This document shows positions 16,879 to 25,759 of a DNA stretch of 64,000 nucleotides, in pieces. How positions within the stretch are numbered: the stretch's first letter is position 1; each line of letters begins with the position of its first letter. This stretch comes from Legionella sp. PATHC035 (GTDB taxonomy: Bacteria; Pseudomonadota; Gammaproteobacteria; Legionellales; Legionellaceae): positions 2,899,001-2,963,000 of the forward strand of contig NZ_JAPHOT010000001.1 of the NCBI RefSeq assembly GCF_026191115.1, read 5' to 3'. The notes under the pieces were generated by a model. That model ran no database searches. It was not told the DNA's origin and saw only the letters and a list, made by a program, of their open reading frames with translations. A program made the translations under genes and the position numbers.

Positions 16879-17778
16879 ATGCAAAAATCTAATGTTTATT
16901 TACGGGGTATGTTCTTCCTTATCTTGGCTCAAATTATGGTAGGTGTGAACATTGTTTTTTCCAAGTATTTGCTTTCTTCAATTCCGGTTCTATTTATTTT
17001 GGCTCTGCGCTTTACGTTGGCCGCTATTATTTTATTGCCCTTACACTGGTTTACCTCTGCTAAAAATAAGCCGTTAAGTTATTATTTTTCGCAATTAAAA
17101 CAACGCGATTGGTTTTTTATTGGGGCTCAGGCAGTTTCTGCGGGGGTATTGTTCAATTTCCTGATATTATGGGGATTAAATGACACTGATGCGAATGTAG
17201 CGGGTATTATTACCAGTGCGTTACCTGCGATCATTGCGCTTATGTCTTGGATCATTCTGGGTGAAAAGATTTCCGGTACAAAGGCTATCTGTGTGGGTTT
17301 TGCCACCCTTGGATTAATCGTGATTGCGTGCGATAAGCTCATAGGCTTGCACGTGAGCCATTCTTTTAAGGGGGATGCACTGGTTTTAATTTCTCTTTTA
17401 CCTGAAGCGAGTTACTATATTTTAAGTAAGATGCATGCGAATTCGCTGCCAGTATTTCTAATTTCCTCATTACTCAATGCAATCAATGCCATTTTGTTAT
17501 TGATTTGTTTGGGCTTTAATTCCTGGGGTGGGCTAACCATCCAATTTTTAGATTGGATGATTTTGATTATTTTAGGTTTAAGCTCAGGTCTTTTTTATGT
17601 TTTTTGGAATTTTGGTTGTCAGAAGGTGGATGGAGTAATGGCTTCATTATCAACAGCAGTGATGCCATTAGCTACGGTGTTGATTGCCTGGGTACTGCTG
17701 GGTGAGCGACTGACTTTCGGACAAGCAATAGGTATGGGGATGGTGATTCTCTCAATTACAGTATATGCAAAACGGTAA
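16879..17778 (+). CDS. EamA/DMT-family transporter
   Basis: A 299-residue inner-membrane protein with ten predicted hydrophobic helices in two EamA repeats, as in RhtA/YdcZ-type drug/metabolite exporters. The first repeat includes FILALRFTLAAIILLPL and ALPAIIALMSWIILGEKISG; the second includes LSTAVMPLATVLIAWVLLGERLTFGQ, the typical end-of-repeat Gly-Glu-x-(hydrophobic) motif. Likely exports amino acids or related metabolites. Probably co-transcribed with the preceding AraC gene. Confidence 0.9.
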   Translation: MQKSNVYLRGMFFLILAQIMVGVNIVFSKYLLSSIPVLFILALRFTLAAIILLPLHWFTSAKNKPLSYYFSQLKQRDWFFIGAQAVSAGVLFNFLILWGLNDTDANVAGIITSALPAIIALMSWIILGEKISGTKAICVGFATLGLIVIACDKLIGLHVSHSFKGDALVLISLLPEASYYILSKMHANSLPVFLISSLLNAINAILLLICLGFNSWGGLTIQFLDWMILIILGLSSGLFYVFWNFGCQKVDGVMASLSTAVMPLATVLIAWVLLGERLTFGQAIGMGMVILSITVYAKR

Positions 17779-17854
17779 GCAGCTGGTTTTGCAAAATCAA
17801 GATGAGATGAGATAAAGTATTTGCTAAATTTTTATCGAATACAGGCTATGCTCC

Positions 17855-18277
17855 ATGAGTGCAAAAAAAGGGTGGGAACATTTTTCGCATGAATCCGATA
17901 TCGGAGTCAGAGGTTATGGAGCAACGGTGTCGGAGGCATTTGCAATGGGGGCGCTTGCCTTGACGAATGTCATCACTCGCTCGCCATCCGTCCATCCCCA
18001 CAAGAAAATCCATATAACTTGTGAGGCACCCAATCAGGAGATTTTATTTGTCGATTGGTTAAATGCCATTATTTATAACATGGCAATCCACAACATGCTG
18101 TTTCGTGAGTTTGATGTCACCATCAAGGGGCTGAAGTTAACTGCTATAATTGCAGGTGAACACGTAGATATTAGCCGACATCAACCTGCGGTAGAGGTCA
18201 AAGGGGCAACGTTTACTGAATTAAAAGTGTACCCAAGCAATAACATTTGGGTGGCACAATGTGTTGTTGATGTGTAA
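17855..18277 (+). CDS. Archease, activator of RtcB
   Basis: A 140-residue protein with the archease signature: HFSHESDIGVRGYG at the N-terminus (acidic metal-binding residues), FVDWLNAIIYNMAIHNMLFREF in the middle, and EVKGATFTELKVY near the end. Archease promotes guanylylation and turnover of the RtcB RNA ligase. The rtcB gene follows after 21 nt, so they form an operon. Confidence 0.93.
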   Translation: MSAKKGWEHFSHESDIGVRGYGATVSEAFAMGALALTNVITRSPSVHPHKKIHITCEAPNQEILFVDWLNAIIYNMAIHNMLFREFDVTIKGLKLTAIIAGEHVDISRHQPAVEVKGATFTELKVYPSNNIWVAQCVVDV

Positions 18278-18298
18278 GGCAGCTAAGGTGGAAAATCA

Positions 18299-19729
18299 AT
18301 GGACCTGAATTTATTAGAAAAAATCAGTGATTTTGAATGGCGAATTCCCCAACATGGGAAGATGCGTGTACCGGGGCTTATTTTTGCCTCAGAAGAGTTA
18401 ATCCTCAATATGGATATGAAAGTCTATGAACAAGTCACGAATGTAGCTACTTTACCCGGAATTGTTCGTGGCTCCTATGCGATGCCTGATGCACATTGGG
18501 GATATGGGTTTCCCATTGGGGGAGTTGCAGCATTTGATCCCGATAATGAAGGTGTTGTCTCTGCAGGGGGTGTTGGTTTTGATATTTCTTGTGGGGTCAG
18601 GCTCCTATCTACGGGGCTTAAGCGCGAAGAGTTTGAACCCTATAAAGAGCAACTTGCAGATGCTCTATTTGCTCATATTCCAGCGGGTGTAGGCAGTAAA
18701 AGTCGTATTAATCTAACCATGAATCAAATGGATGATATGTTGCATGGCGGTGCTGTTTGGGCAGTAAAGCAGGGCTATGGTGAAAAAGAGGATTTAGAAC
18801 GAATTGAAGATTATGGTCGCGTAGAGGGGGCCTTGCCTGAGCATGTTTCAGAACATGCAAAAAAACGTCAAAAAAATGAAATGGGTACCTTGGGTTCTGG
18901 TAATCACTATTTGGAGATTCAGGAAGTACGCAAAATATATTGCGAACAGACTGCTGCAGCATTCGGTTTATCCCGAGGGGATGTGGTTGTGAGTATCCAT
19001 TGTGGCTCACGTGGCCTCGGACATCAAATAGGAACTGATTTTCTCCGTTCTATGTTAATCCACGCACAACAGCATGGTATCCAACTCGTTGATCGTGAAT
19101 TAGCTTGTGCTCCTATTCGTTCCGCTATGGGGGAACATTATTTAGGCGCTATGCGTTCAGGAATTAATTGTGCGCTGGCTAATCGTGAAATTATTACCCA
19201 TTTTATGCGCGAAGTATTTCAGAATGAAATGCCAGGAACCCAAATAAAACTCATTTATGACGTATCCCATAATACCTGCAAGGAAGAAACACATCAGATC
19301 GAGGGTAAACCCAAGCGCTTATTTGTTCACCGAAAAGGGGCAACACGAGCTTTTGGCCCAGGTCATCCTCAATTAACAATGGCGTTTCGTCATGTAGGAC
19401 AACCTGTAATCATTGGTGGCAGCATGGGAACGGCGTCTTATGTCTTAGTTGGTACAGAGAATTCTGAAAACAAATCCTTTGGCTCTGCTTGCCATGGGGC
19501 AGGGCGGGCAATGAGCCGGCATCAGGCAAGCAAAAAATGGCGTGGGAGTGAGATTATTGAGCAATTAGCGCAACAAGGAATTTTAATTCGCAGCAGCTCT
19601 TATCGTGGTGTCGCAGAAGAAGCGCCCGAGGCATATAAGAATGTCGATCTCGTTGTTGATGCCGCGCAAGCGTCTGGTTTAACTAAAAAAGTTGCCCGAC
19701 TGGTACCTATTGTTTGTGTTAAAGGATAG
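18299..19729 (+). CDS. rtcB: RNA-splicing ligase RtcB
   Basis: A 476-residue GTP- and Mn-dependent ligase that joins 2',3'-cyclic phosphate or 3'-phosphate RNA ends to 5'-OH ends. Visible motifs: GVGFDISCGVRLL with metal Cys98, GNHYLEIQ, SIHCGSRGLGHQIG, DVSHNTCKEE, GSMGTASYVL, and SACHGAGRAMSR, which contains the guanylylated His. The ribosome-binding site is AAGGTGG. Paired with archease. No rtcA or rtcR is in the window, so sigma-54 control of the E. coli kind is not seen. Confidence 0.95.
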   Translation: MDLNLLEKISDFEWRIPQHGKMRVPGLIFASEELILNMDMKVYEQVTNVATLPGIVRGSYAMPDAHWGYGFPIGGVAAFDPDNEGVVSAGGVGFDISCGVRLLSTGLKREEFEPYKEQLADALFAHIPAGVGSKSRINLTMNQMDDMLHGGAVWAVKQGYGEKEDLERIEDYGRVEGALPEHVSEHAKKRQKNEMGTLGSGNHYLEIQEVRKIYCEQTAAAFGLSRGDVVVSIHCGSRGLGHQIGTDFLRSMLIHAQQHGIQLVDRELACAPIRSAMGEHYLGAMRSGINCALANREIITHFMREVFQNEMPGTQIKLIYDVSHNTCKEETHQIEGKPKRLFVHRKGATRAFGPGHPQLTMAFRHVGQPVIIGGSMGTASYVLVGTENSENKSFGSACHGAGRAMSRHQASKKWRGSEIIEQLAQQGILIRSSSYRGVAEEAPEAYKNVDLVVDAAQASGLTKKVARLVPIVCVKG

Positions 19730-20001
19730 TCTATTGAGCCATTAGTTATTCTTCATTAATCAAATACCCATCGCCCACCTGCAATAATCCTTTCGCTTTA
19801 ATTGTTCAAATTAAACCCTATTGGGTAAATACATATACTATACTTTTAGATAGTGTTTTCAAAAGTAAACCATTCACGAACCTCGTTAACTTGAAGAATT
19901 CACGACAATGGCACTCCTAACTTGAGCATTTTACTCATGCTGAATATTGGAAGTCAGATTAGGTTCGGGATGTGAATGCGTTCAAAAGGTGGAGTATTGT
20001 T

Positions 20002-21156
20002 ATGCCTTTGAGTAAACGATCCAATACAGGTTCAATTAAAAAATTAAGTGGCCCCTCAAATCATGTTAATTATCAGGCTCAATCGGATAGTATTGATGTT
20101 GTTGCTTTTGATAGAGAAGGAGATGAATGGGGAGTTTTTTCTAATTATGCAGAAATTCCTATCGAAATGGAGACACCATTTGGAAAAAGGACGTTTCCTA
20201 CAGTGGAGCATTATTTTCAATATCAAAAAGATCCTCAGGATAAACAATATCTAGACAGAATTCTTCAAGGAAATGCCCAGAATGCGAGGGATGAAGGGCA
20301 AAAAAAAGCATGGACGAATTTTCACTTAGCTGACGAAGCAATGCAACGAGCAATTCAAGCAAAATTAAAAAATCCTGAAGTTCAAAAGGCGCTGAGAGCA
20401 ACAGGCAATGCGTGTCTTATAGAAGATACAGGAAGTAGAGCCACTAAAAATCAGGATGGTAATTGGGGTTGGAAAAAAGGGGGGGCGATTGAGTCATTTG
20501 CTGACACTGGCAATAAACTTGGTATCTTATGGATGCAGGAGCGAAATCGTTTGTACCAACAAGATGGCCATTTTTCAACGATTGTGCAAAATCCAGGTGA
20601 CTTATCAGAGCGAGCGCGAGGAATTATGACCCGGAATTACAGCAACATGGATCTTTTTCAACTCAGTAAACAATTGCCAGATTCTTCTATATCACCCAAA
20701 AAAGATAATTTTCCTTCCTCTCGTATGAAAAATTCTTTGCATGAAATGACTCATCAACACACTTCAAGCGTTGAGGTGAGTGCAATGATTCGCACCATGA
20801 TGGCGTCAAGCGCGCCTACAACAACAGAGCTACCCATAGTCAGCAAGGGCTTACAAAATGGTACATTCAAAATCGCTTTCGACAATCCCCAGGAGGCGGC
20901 TGCTTTTAGAAACTTACTGCAAAAGCAAGGTTTCGAAACGTCCTATTTTGGTAACAACGAACGTTATCCCATGGAATGTTCAGGAAAAACCTTAAATCAT
21001 ATAGTTCGCTTTGAGAATCACGGTTCAAAAACAGAAATTCCTCAAGAGGCATTACAGTTTCTTAAACAAAAATTTAATGATGAGAATAAAGTCGCGAGCA
21101 TCGTTGAGAAAATGGGATTTGAACGACCTAGTCCCAGTCAATCACTACAACACTAA
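20002..21156 (+). CDS. NADAR (YbiA-like) domain protein with C-terminal extension
   Basis: The start at 20002 has a strong AGGTGGAG ribosome-binding site 7 nt upstream; a GTG ten codons earlier has none. Residues ~30-170 form a NADAR domain, visible as EWGVFSNYAEIPIEM, FPTVEHYFQYQK and the late NWGWKKGG with KLGILWMQER. NADAR proteins are N-glycosidases that remove ADP-ribosyl groups from nucleobases or act on riboflavin intermediates. About 210 further residues (Ser/Thr-rich linker, then two short alpha/beta stretches) are not part of the domain and are unrecognised. An effector role is possible but unproven. Single-gene unit. Confidence 0.82.
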   Translation: MPLSKRSNTGSIKKLSGPSNHVNYQAQSDSIDVVAFDREGDEWGVFSNYAEIPIEMETPFGKRTFPTVEHYFQYQKDPQDKQYLDRILQGNAQNARDEGQKKAWTNFHLADEAMQRAIQAKLKNPEVQKALRATGNACLIEDTGSRATKNQDGNWGWKKGGAIESFADTGNKLGILWMQERNRLYQQDGHFSTIVQNPGDLSERARGIMTRNYSNMDLFQLSKQLPDSSISPKKDNFPSSRMKNSLHEMTHQHTSSVEVSAMIRTMMASSAPTTTELPIVSKGLQNGTFKIAFDNPQEAAAFRNLLQKQGFETSYFGNNERYPMECSGKTLNHIVRFENHGSKTEIPQEALQFLKQKFNDENKVASIVEKMGFERPSPSQSLQH

Positions 21157-21297
21157 TACTGAGTGTTCACATAATGGTTTCATTTATCAGGCGTTGTCGC
21201 CGGAGTTGTCGTTTGGACTAAATTTCTGATTGCTCAGAGACGGTTTCATTGTCCTACACTTTATAGCAAGGTTGATTGAACAAAAAGGTAATTGGAG

Positions 21298-22209
21298 ATG
21301 GAGACTTTTTTGACCTTACATCCAGTAGCTCCGTTTCGGTTGGATTATACTGCTTTAGCTTTGCGGAGAAGAAGTAAAAATAACGTCGATCTTTGGGATG
21401 GGCAACGTTACACAAGACTATTGGTTATGGAGAATGTGCCCGTTAAAGTAGTGGTGGAACAAAATAAAAATTTCAACGAATCCAAGCTGAAATTATGGAT
21501 TAAAGGTGAGGGCTTAGAAGTCTATCAAAATCAAATTTTAAATGAAGTAGAGACGATACTTGGGTTGAAACGTGATCTCCATGATTTTTATCATATCGCA
21601 CAACATGATGCCCAATTAAATCCTCTTGTCTTGCAATTTAAAGGATTCAAACCGCCTCGATTTCCTTCTGTTTTTGAAGCGCTTGTTAATGCAATTTCTT
21701 GCCAACAAATCTCTTTAGACGCCGGATTGCAAATTCAAAATCGATTGGCTGAATTTCTGAGCCTTAGGATTAAAGAAGAAGAGCACCTATTTTATGCGTT
21801 TCCAAGACCCAATGAAGTGGCAAACTGCTCGGTTCCTGAATTAAAGAAAATAGGCTATAGCACTTCTAAAAGTGAGACCCTTATACGCTTAGCAACAGCA
21901 ATCATGCAAGATGAGTTTATGTTTGCTACCCTGGAAAACAAAGGAAATGAGGTGATCATCGATTTTTTATGTGATTTTAAAGGCATAGGTCGCTGGACTG
22001 CGGAATACGTTTTATTACGTGGTTTAGGACGAATTGATATTTTCCCTGGTGATGATCTTGGCGCTCAGAATAATTTATATCAATTTTTGCATCTTGATAG
22101 GAAACCGAATTATAAGAAAATCGCAGAAATCACCGCAAAATGGCATCCCTACGCAGGTTTGATTTATTTCCATTTGTTATTAAAGCGCATGCATGAAAAG
22201 CAACACTAG
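21298..22209 (+). CDS. AlkA-type DNA-3-methyladenine glycosylase II
   Basis: A ~303-residue base-excision repair enzyme that removes alkylated purines. The N-terminal ~100 residues are the AlkA N domain. The HhH-GPD core has FPSVFEALVNAISCQQISLD, then CDFKGIGRWTAEYVLLRGLG, and the catalytic Asp in IDIFPGDDLGAQ. The ATG at 21298 is preferred over a TTG two codons earlier, though spacing to AAGG leaves this open. It is followed by a dense intergenic repeat block. Confidence 0.9.
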   Translation: METFLTLHPVAPFRLDYTALALRRRSKNNVDLWDGQRYTRLLVMENVPVKVVVEQNKNFNESKLKLWIKGEGLEVYQNQILNEVETILGLKRDLHDFYHIAQHDAQLNPLVLQFKGFKPPRFPSVFEALVNAISCQQISLDAGLQIQNRLAEFLSLRIKEEEHLFYAFPRPNEVANCSVPELKKIGYSTSKSETLIRLATAIMQDEFMFATLENKGNEVIIDFLCDFKGIGRWTAEYVLLRGLGRIDIFPGDDLGAQNNLYQFLHLDRKPNYKKIAEITAKWHPYAGLIYFHLLLKRMHEKQH

Positions 22210-22227
22210 CCAAAGTCCAGAAAATTT

Positions 22228-22668
22228 CTGAGTAATCCCTCTCCCACATTTAGGTAAGGAGGTTGTGGTTATTATGATAAAAGTAAATTCCCCGCGCCCA
22301 TTTGTGGGATCGGGGTAGTGGTGAGGGTGATTAAGTGCAGTTTCCCTCATCCGCCCTGACGGGCACCTTCTCCCCAAGGGGAGAAGGGAAGTACGGGATT
22401 ATGATTATAAAATTAAAATCCCCTCGCCCATTTTTGGGAGAGGGGTGGGAGTAAGCCCTGACGGGCACCCTCTCCCCAAGAGGAGGAGGGAGGTTTGGGG
22501 TTATGATTATAAAACGAAAATCCCCTCGCCCATTTGTGGGAGAGGGATAGGAGTGAGCCCTGATGGGCACCTTCTCCCCAAGGGAGGGAGGTTTGGGGTT
22601 ATGATTATATAAAACGAAAATCCCCTCTCCCACTTGTGGGAGAGGGGTAGGGGTGAGGGAGGATTTCC
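22228..22668. repeat. Array of 4-5 copies of a GC-rich intergenic repeat
   Basis: Each unit of ~100 nt combines a CCCTC(T/G)CCCA(T/C)TTGTGGGAGAGGG hairpin followed by GTGAGG with a second hairpin CCTTCTCCCC-AAGGGGAGAAGG preceded by GCCCTGACGGGCA. Units are joined by TGGGGTTATGATTATAAAA-like spacers. Single copies lie at 44663-44790 and 55595-55692. It is a REP/BIME-like dispersed element whose copies have multiplied here; a CRISPR array is ruled out by the copies' own palindromic structure and near-identical spacers. 22669-22835 holds only the norB promoter side. Confidence 0.75.
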
Positions 22669-22835
22669 ATAAACTACTGACCGGCACCTTCTTTTCTTCC
22701 AGGAACAAAAGGTATGGGGAGCTTCTTCTTAACTGACTGACACGGAGGATCTATTTTTTGTGATAGTTCTTGTATAAAATTAAGCGCTTATTTGAAGATT
22801 AAAAGCCAAAATGGTTCACACAAGGAACGTGCCGA

Positions 22836-25163
22836 ATGGATAGTACACCTCAAAATGTTGTTACTGAGCATCTAAGCTCTGATAAAGTATCAAATGTGTT
22901 AAAATGGATTCTTCTAATTACTGCAATTATCTGTTTTATCGTATTGATTTGGGGTACCTATAAAACTTATCAGCTGGCCCCTCCTTTACCACAGCAATTT
23001 CTATCTCCTTCTGGCCAAATCGTCATGACTGCAGAGGATATCATTGAGGGCAAAGCGGGTTTTCAACGCGCCGATCTTATGGATTATGGGAGTCTTTATG
23101 GAATGGGCTCTTATTTTGGCGAAGATTACACCGCAAAATATTTGGTAAGCCTAGGCAGAATTATAGAGGATAAAATCGCTCAGCAACGTTTCGGCAAACC
23201 CTTTATGAAATTGGATGTTGGCGGCCAATATGTCGTGCGGCAAACCATGCAACAGGATCTACAGCGCACCGATTTGAGCCAGCAAACCAGTATTTTGTCG
23301 CAGCCAGTCGCTGATGCAATCGCACAATTGCGTAATCAAATTTCACAAACTTTATTGAATCATGATCCAGAACGAGGTTGGACTAAAGCGTACAGTTTGG
23401 ATGAGCAAAGTGCGCTACACACTGCAGATTTTCTTATTTATTCTTCTTTAACTACGATTGCGCATCGACCAGGACAAAAAAGCTCATATACCAATAATTG
23501 GCCCTATGAGCCTACTATGGGCAATAATCCAACGCCCCATACTTTTTACTGGACCTGGGTATCATTTTGTTTTGTATTTCTGGGTTTTGGTGCCGTACTT
23601 TTTATTTATCATCGATATTTAAGTGCTCCGGATGATGCGTTTAAAACACCTGTATTTCTCGGGTTTGAAGCACTGACCCCAAGTCAACAGAAGGTAGGGC
23701 AATATTTTGTGGTCGTAGCACTTGTACTTTTGATCCAGATAGCTGTGGGGGCAATTATGGCGCATTACTATACAGAACGTACCGGATTTTATGGGATAAA
23801 AATTAATGATTTTTTACCCTTTAACTTTCTGCGCGATGTACACATCCAAACGCCAATCGTTTGGATTGCTCTTTCTTGGGTAAGCGCTGCTGTTTTTATG
23901 GCCCCTCTTATCAGTGGAAGAGAAGCCAAAAGACAAGGTTTTTTTGTTGATCTTCTGTTTTGGGTCACTTTGTTTATTGTCGGTGGTGCAATTGTGGGTA
24001 ACTATTTAGGAATTATGGGCTATGTCAATGAATCCTGGTTTTGGATTGGTAATCAAGGGTTATCTTATCTGCAGCTTGGGCGTCTATGGCAAATTGGATT
24101 TTGTATCGGGCTTTTCCTTTGGAGTTTTATTGTTTTTCGTGGCATGTGGCCTACCTGGAGTGGTTTAAAGAGTGCTACGGTTGAGTTTTGGACTGGGCGA
24201 ATTCGCTTAGAGCATCTCTTTTGGGCAAGTACTCTAAATATTGCAGTTTTGTATTGCTTTGGGATGATTCCCTTAACGGGGATTGAAAAATCGTTCACGA
24301 TTACTGATTTTTGGCGTTGGTGGGTAGTCCATCTTTGGGTGGAGCAGTCTTTTGAGTTTTTTGCTGCATGTGCCACCGCCTATCTTTTAATGGGAACCGG
24401 TCTCATTTCGCGCGCTCTAGCAGAACGAACAATGTATTTTGAGACCATTCTTGTATTCCTGGGAGGTATCATCGGTACAGGGCATCATTGGTATTGGACC
24501 GGGACGCCGGATCTCTGGGTGCCGCTGGGATCCATGTTTTCATTTATTGAAGTATTACCTTTAGTGCTGCTAATCATTGATGCGATCGAAAATTATCAAC
24601 TCATGAAACGCCAATCTGCATTTACTTATAATTTAGCTTTTCTTTACATTTTGGGGGCTTCTTTTTGGAATTTTGTGGGGGCAGGAGTATTTGGTGGAGG
24701 AACACTCAATGCACCCCTTGTCAATTATTATGAGCATGGTACCTTTCTTACTTTAAACCACGCACACACCGCATTATTTGGCGCGTTTGGCTTATTGGGT
24801 CTGGGCTTAATTTATTTTTGCTTACGTTATGCTGCAGGGGAGCGCTTTCCTTGGAGTGATCGTTTGGGAATTAAGGCCTTTTGGCTCTATAACTTTGGCT
24901 TAATCTTGTGGATAATTTTGAATTTCTTCCCTGTGGGTTGGGCGCAATTAATGGATGTATATGAACATGGATTTGCTCATTCAAGAAGCTTGGAGTTTTA
25001 TAATACAACGTTGATATGGCAGTGGTTACGATTACCAGGAGACGTATTTTTTGCGCTGGGTGGATTATTTATGGCCTATGATTTTATTAAAAAGTTAGGT
25101 CCTTTTTTTCCAAGATGGGTGAGAGCAAAGAATGTGGAGCAACAGCCTGCTCATGATGTTTAG
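22836..25163 (+). CDS. norB: Quinol-dependent nitric oxide reductase (qNor)
   Basis: A 775-residue inner-membrane heme-copper oxidase superfamily protein that reduces NO to N2O using quinol. The first helix (~residues 24-47) and a ~190-residue periplasmic domain without a CxxCH heme motif mark the quinol type. About twelve further helices follow. Ligand motifs: HLWVEQSFEF, GGIIGTGHHWYWTGTP and NHAHTALFGAFG, giving His for heme b, heme b3 and FeB plus the nearby Glu. It detoxifies host or self NO rather than serving full denitrification, as no other denitrification gene is here. The DUF488 gene follows after 29 nt. Confidence 0.95.
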   Translation: MDSTPQNVVTEHLSSDKVSNVLKWILLITAIICFIVLIWGTYKTYQLAPPLPQQFLSPSGQIVMTAEDIIEGKAGFQRADLMDYGSLYGMGSYFGEDYTAKYLVSLGRIIEDKIAQQRFGKPFMKLDVGGQYVVRQTMQQDLQRTDLSQQTSILSQPVADAIAQLRNQISQTLLNHDPERGWTKAYSLDEQSALHTADFLIYSSLTTIAHRPGQKSSYTNNWPYEPTMGNNPTPHTFYWTWVSFCFVFLGFGAVLFIYHRYLSAPDDAFKTPVFLGFEALTPSQQKVGQYFVVVALVLLIQIAVGAIMAHYYTERTGFYGIKINDFLPFNFLRDVHIQTPIVWIALSWVSAAVFMAPLISGREAKRQGFFVDLLFWVTLFIVGGAIVGNYLGIMGYVNESWFWIGNQGLSYLQLGRLWQIGFCIGLFLWSFIVFRGMWPTWSGLKSATVEFWTGRIRLEHLFWASTLNIAVLYCFGMIPLTGIEKSFTITDFWRWWVVHLWVEQSFEFFAACATAYLLMGTGLISRALAERTMYFETILVFLGGIIGTGHHWYWTGTPDLWVPLGSMFSFIEVLPLVLLIIDAIENYQLMKRQSAFTYNLAFLYILGASFWNFVGAGVFGGGTLNAPLVNYYEHGTFLTLNHAHTALFGAFGLLGLGLIYFCLRYAAGERFPWSDRLGIKAFWLYNFGLILWIILNFFPVGWAQLMDVYEHGFAHSRSLEFYNTTLIWQWLRLPGDVFFALGGLFMAYDFIKKLGPFFPRWVRAKNVEQQPAHDV

Positions 25164-25192
25164 GGCAATAAAACCCAAGGGAGGGTATTATT

Positions 25193-25720
25193 ATGCCTGA
25201 GCTTTTTACGATGGGACACTCAACGCATTCTTTGCAAGAATTTCTTGAAATCGTTCACGCACATCAAATGACTCACCTTGTTGATGTGCGAACTATTCCT
25301 AGATCCCGTACCGTTCCCTGGTTTAATCAAGAAGAGTTAAAAAAATCACTCGAAAAAGAAAAAATTGGATACACTCACCTGCTCAAATTAGGTGGCTTAC
25401 GAAAGGTGAATAAACACTCAATCAATAGCGGATGGCGAAATGCAAGTTTTCGAGGGTTTGCAGATTATATGCAAACAGCAGAGTTTCTTGCGGGACTTGA
25501 TGCATTGAACGAGATCATAGAAAAAGAGCAAAAAGTGGTAATCCTGTGCGCTGAAGCGGTTCCCTGGCGATGTCATCGCTCACTAATCGCTGATGCAGAA
25601 TTGATTCGCAATTATGCTGTATGGGACATTATGAACAAAACGACAGCTAAACCTCATCAACTCACTTCTTTTGCAGTGGTGGATAAAGAGAAGAATCCAA
25701 TACAAATTTATTATCCCTAG
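25193..25720 (+). CDS. DUF488 family protein
   Basis: A 175-residue protein with family signatures: TMGHSTHSLQEFLEI, LVDVRTIPRSRTVPWF, then YTHLLKLGGLRK and the Cys/His motif VVILCAEAVPWRCHRSLIAD. DUF488 proteins are of unknown function; the Cys-x-(5-7)-Cys-His motif suggests a metal or thiol role. The ribosome-binding site GGGAGGG precedes ATG. The 29-nt gap from norB suggests co-transcription and possibly a role under nitrosative stress (inference). Confidence 0.85.
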   Translation: MPELFTMGHSTHSLQEFLEIVHAHQMTHLVDVRTIPRSRTVPWFNQEELKKSLEKEKIGYTHLLKLGGLRKVNKHSINSGWRNASFRGFADYMQTAEFLAGLDALNEIIEKEQKVVILCAEAVPWRCHRSLIADAELIRNYAVWDIMNKTTAKPHQLTSFAVVDKEKNPIQIYYP

Positions 25721-25759
25721 TGATTCATCGCGTTTTCTGGTCTGCTGCTGAGTCGAGGT

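Noticed and set aside
22228..22668. Possible CRISPR array because of regular repeats
   Set aside because: The spacers are nearly identical to each other and the units contain two internal palindromes of ~100 nt; no cas gene is near. It is an intergenic repeat cluster.
22331..22708. 125-codon minus-strand frame
   Set aside because: It is an artefact of the repeat units: the protein would be a repetition of PSPLGE/RVPVRA-type sequence with no start signal.
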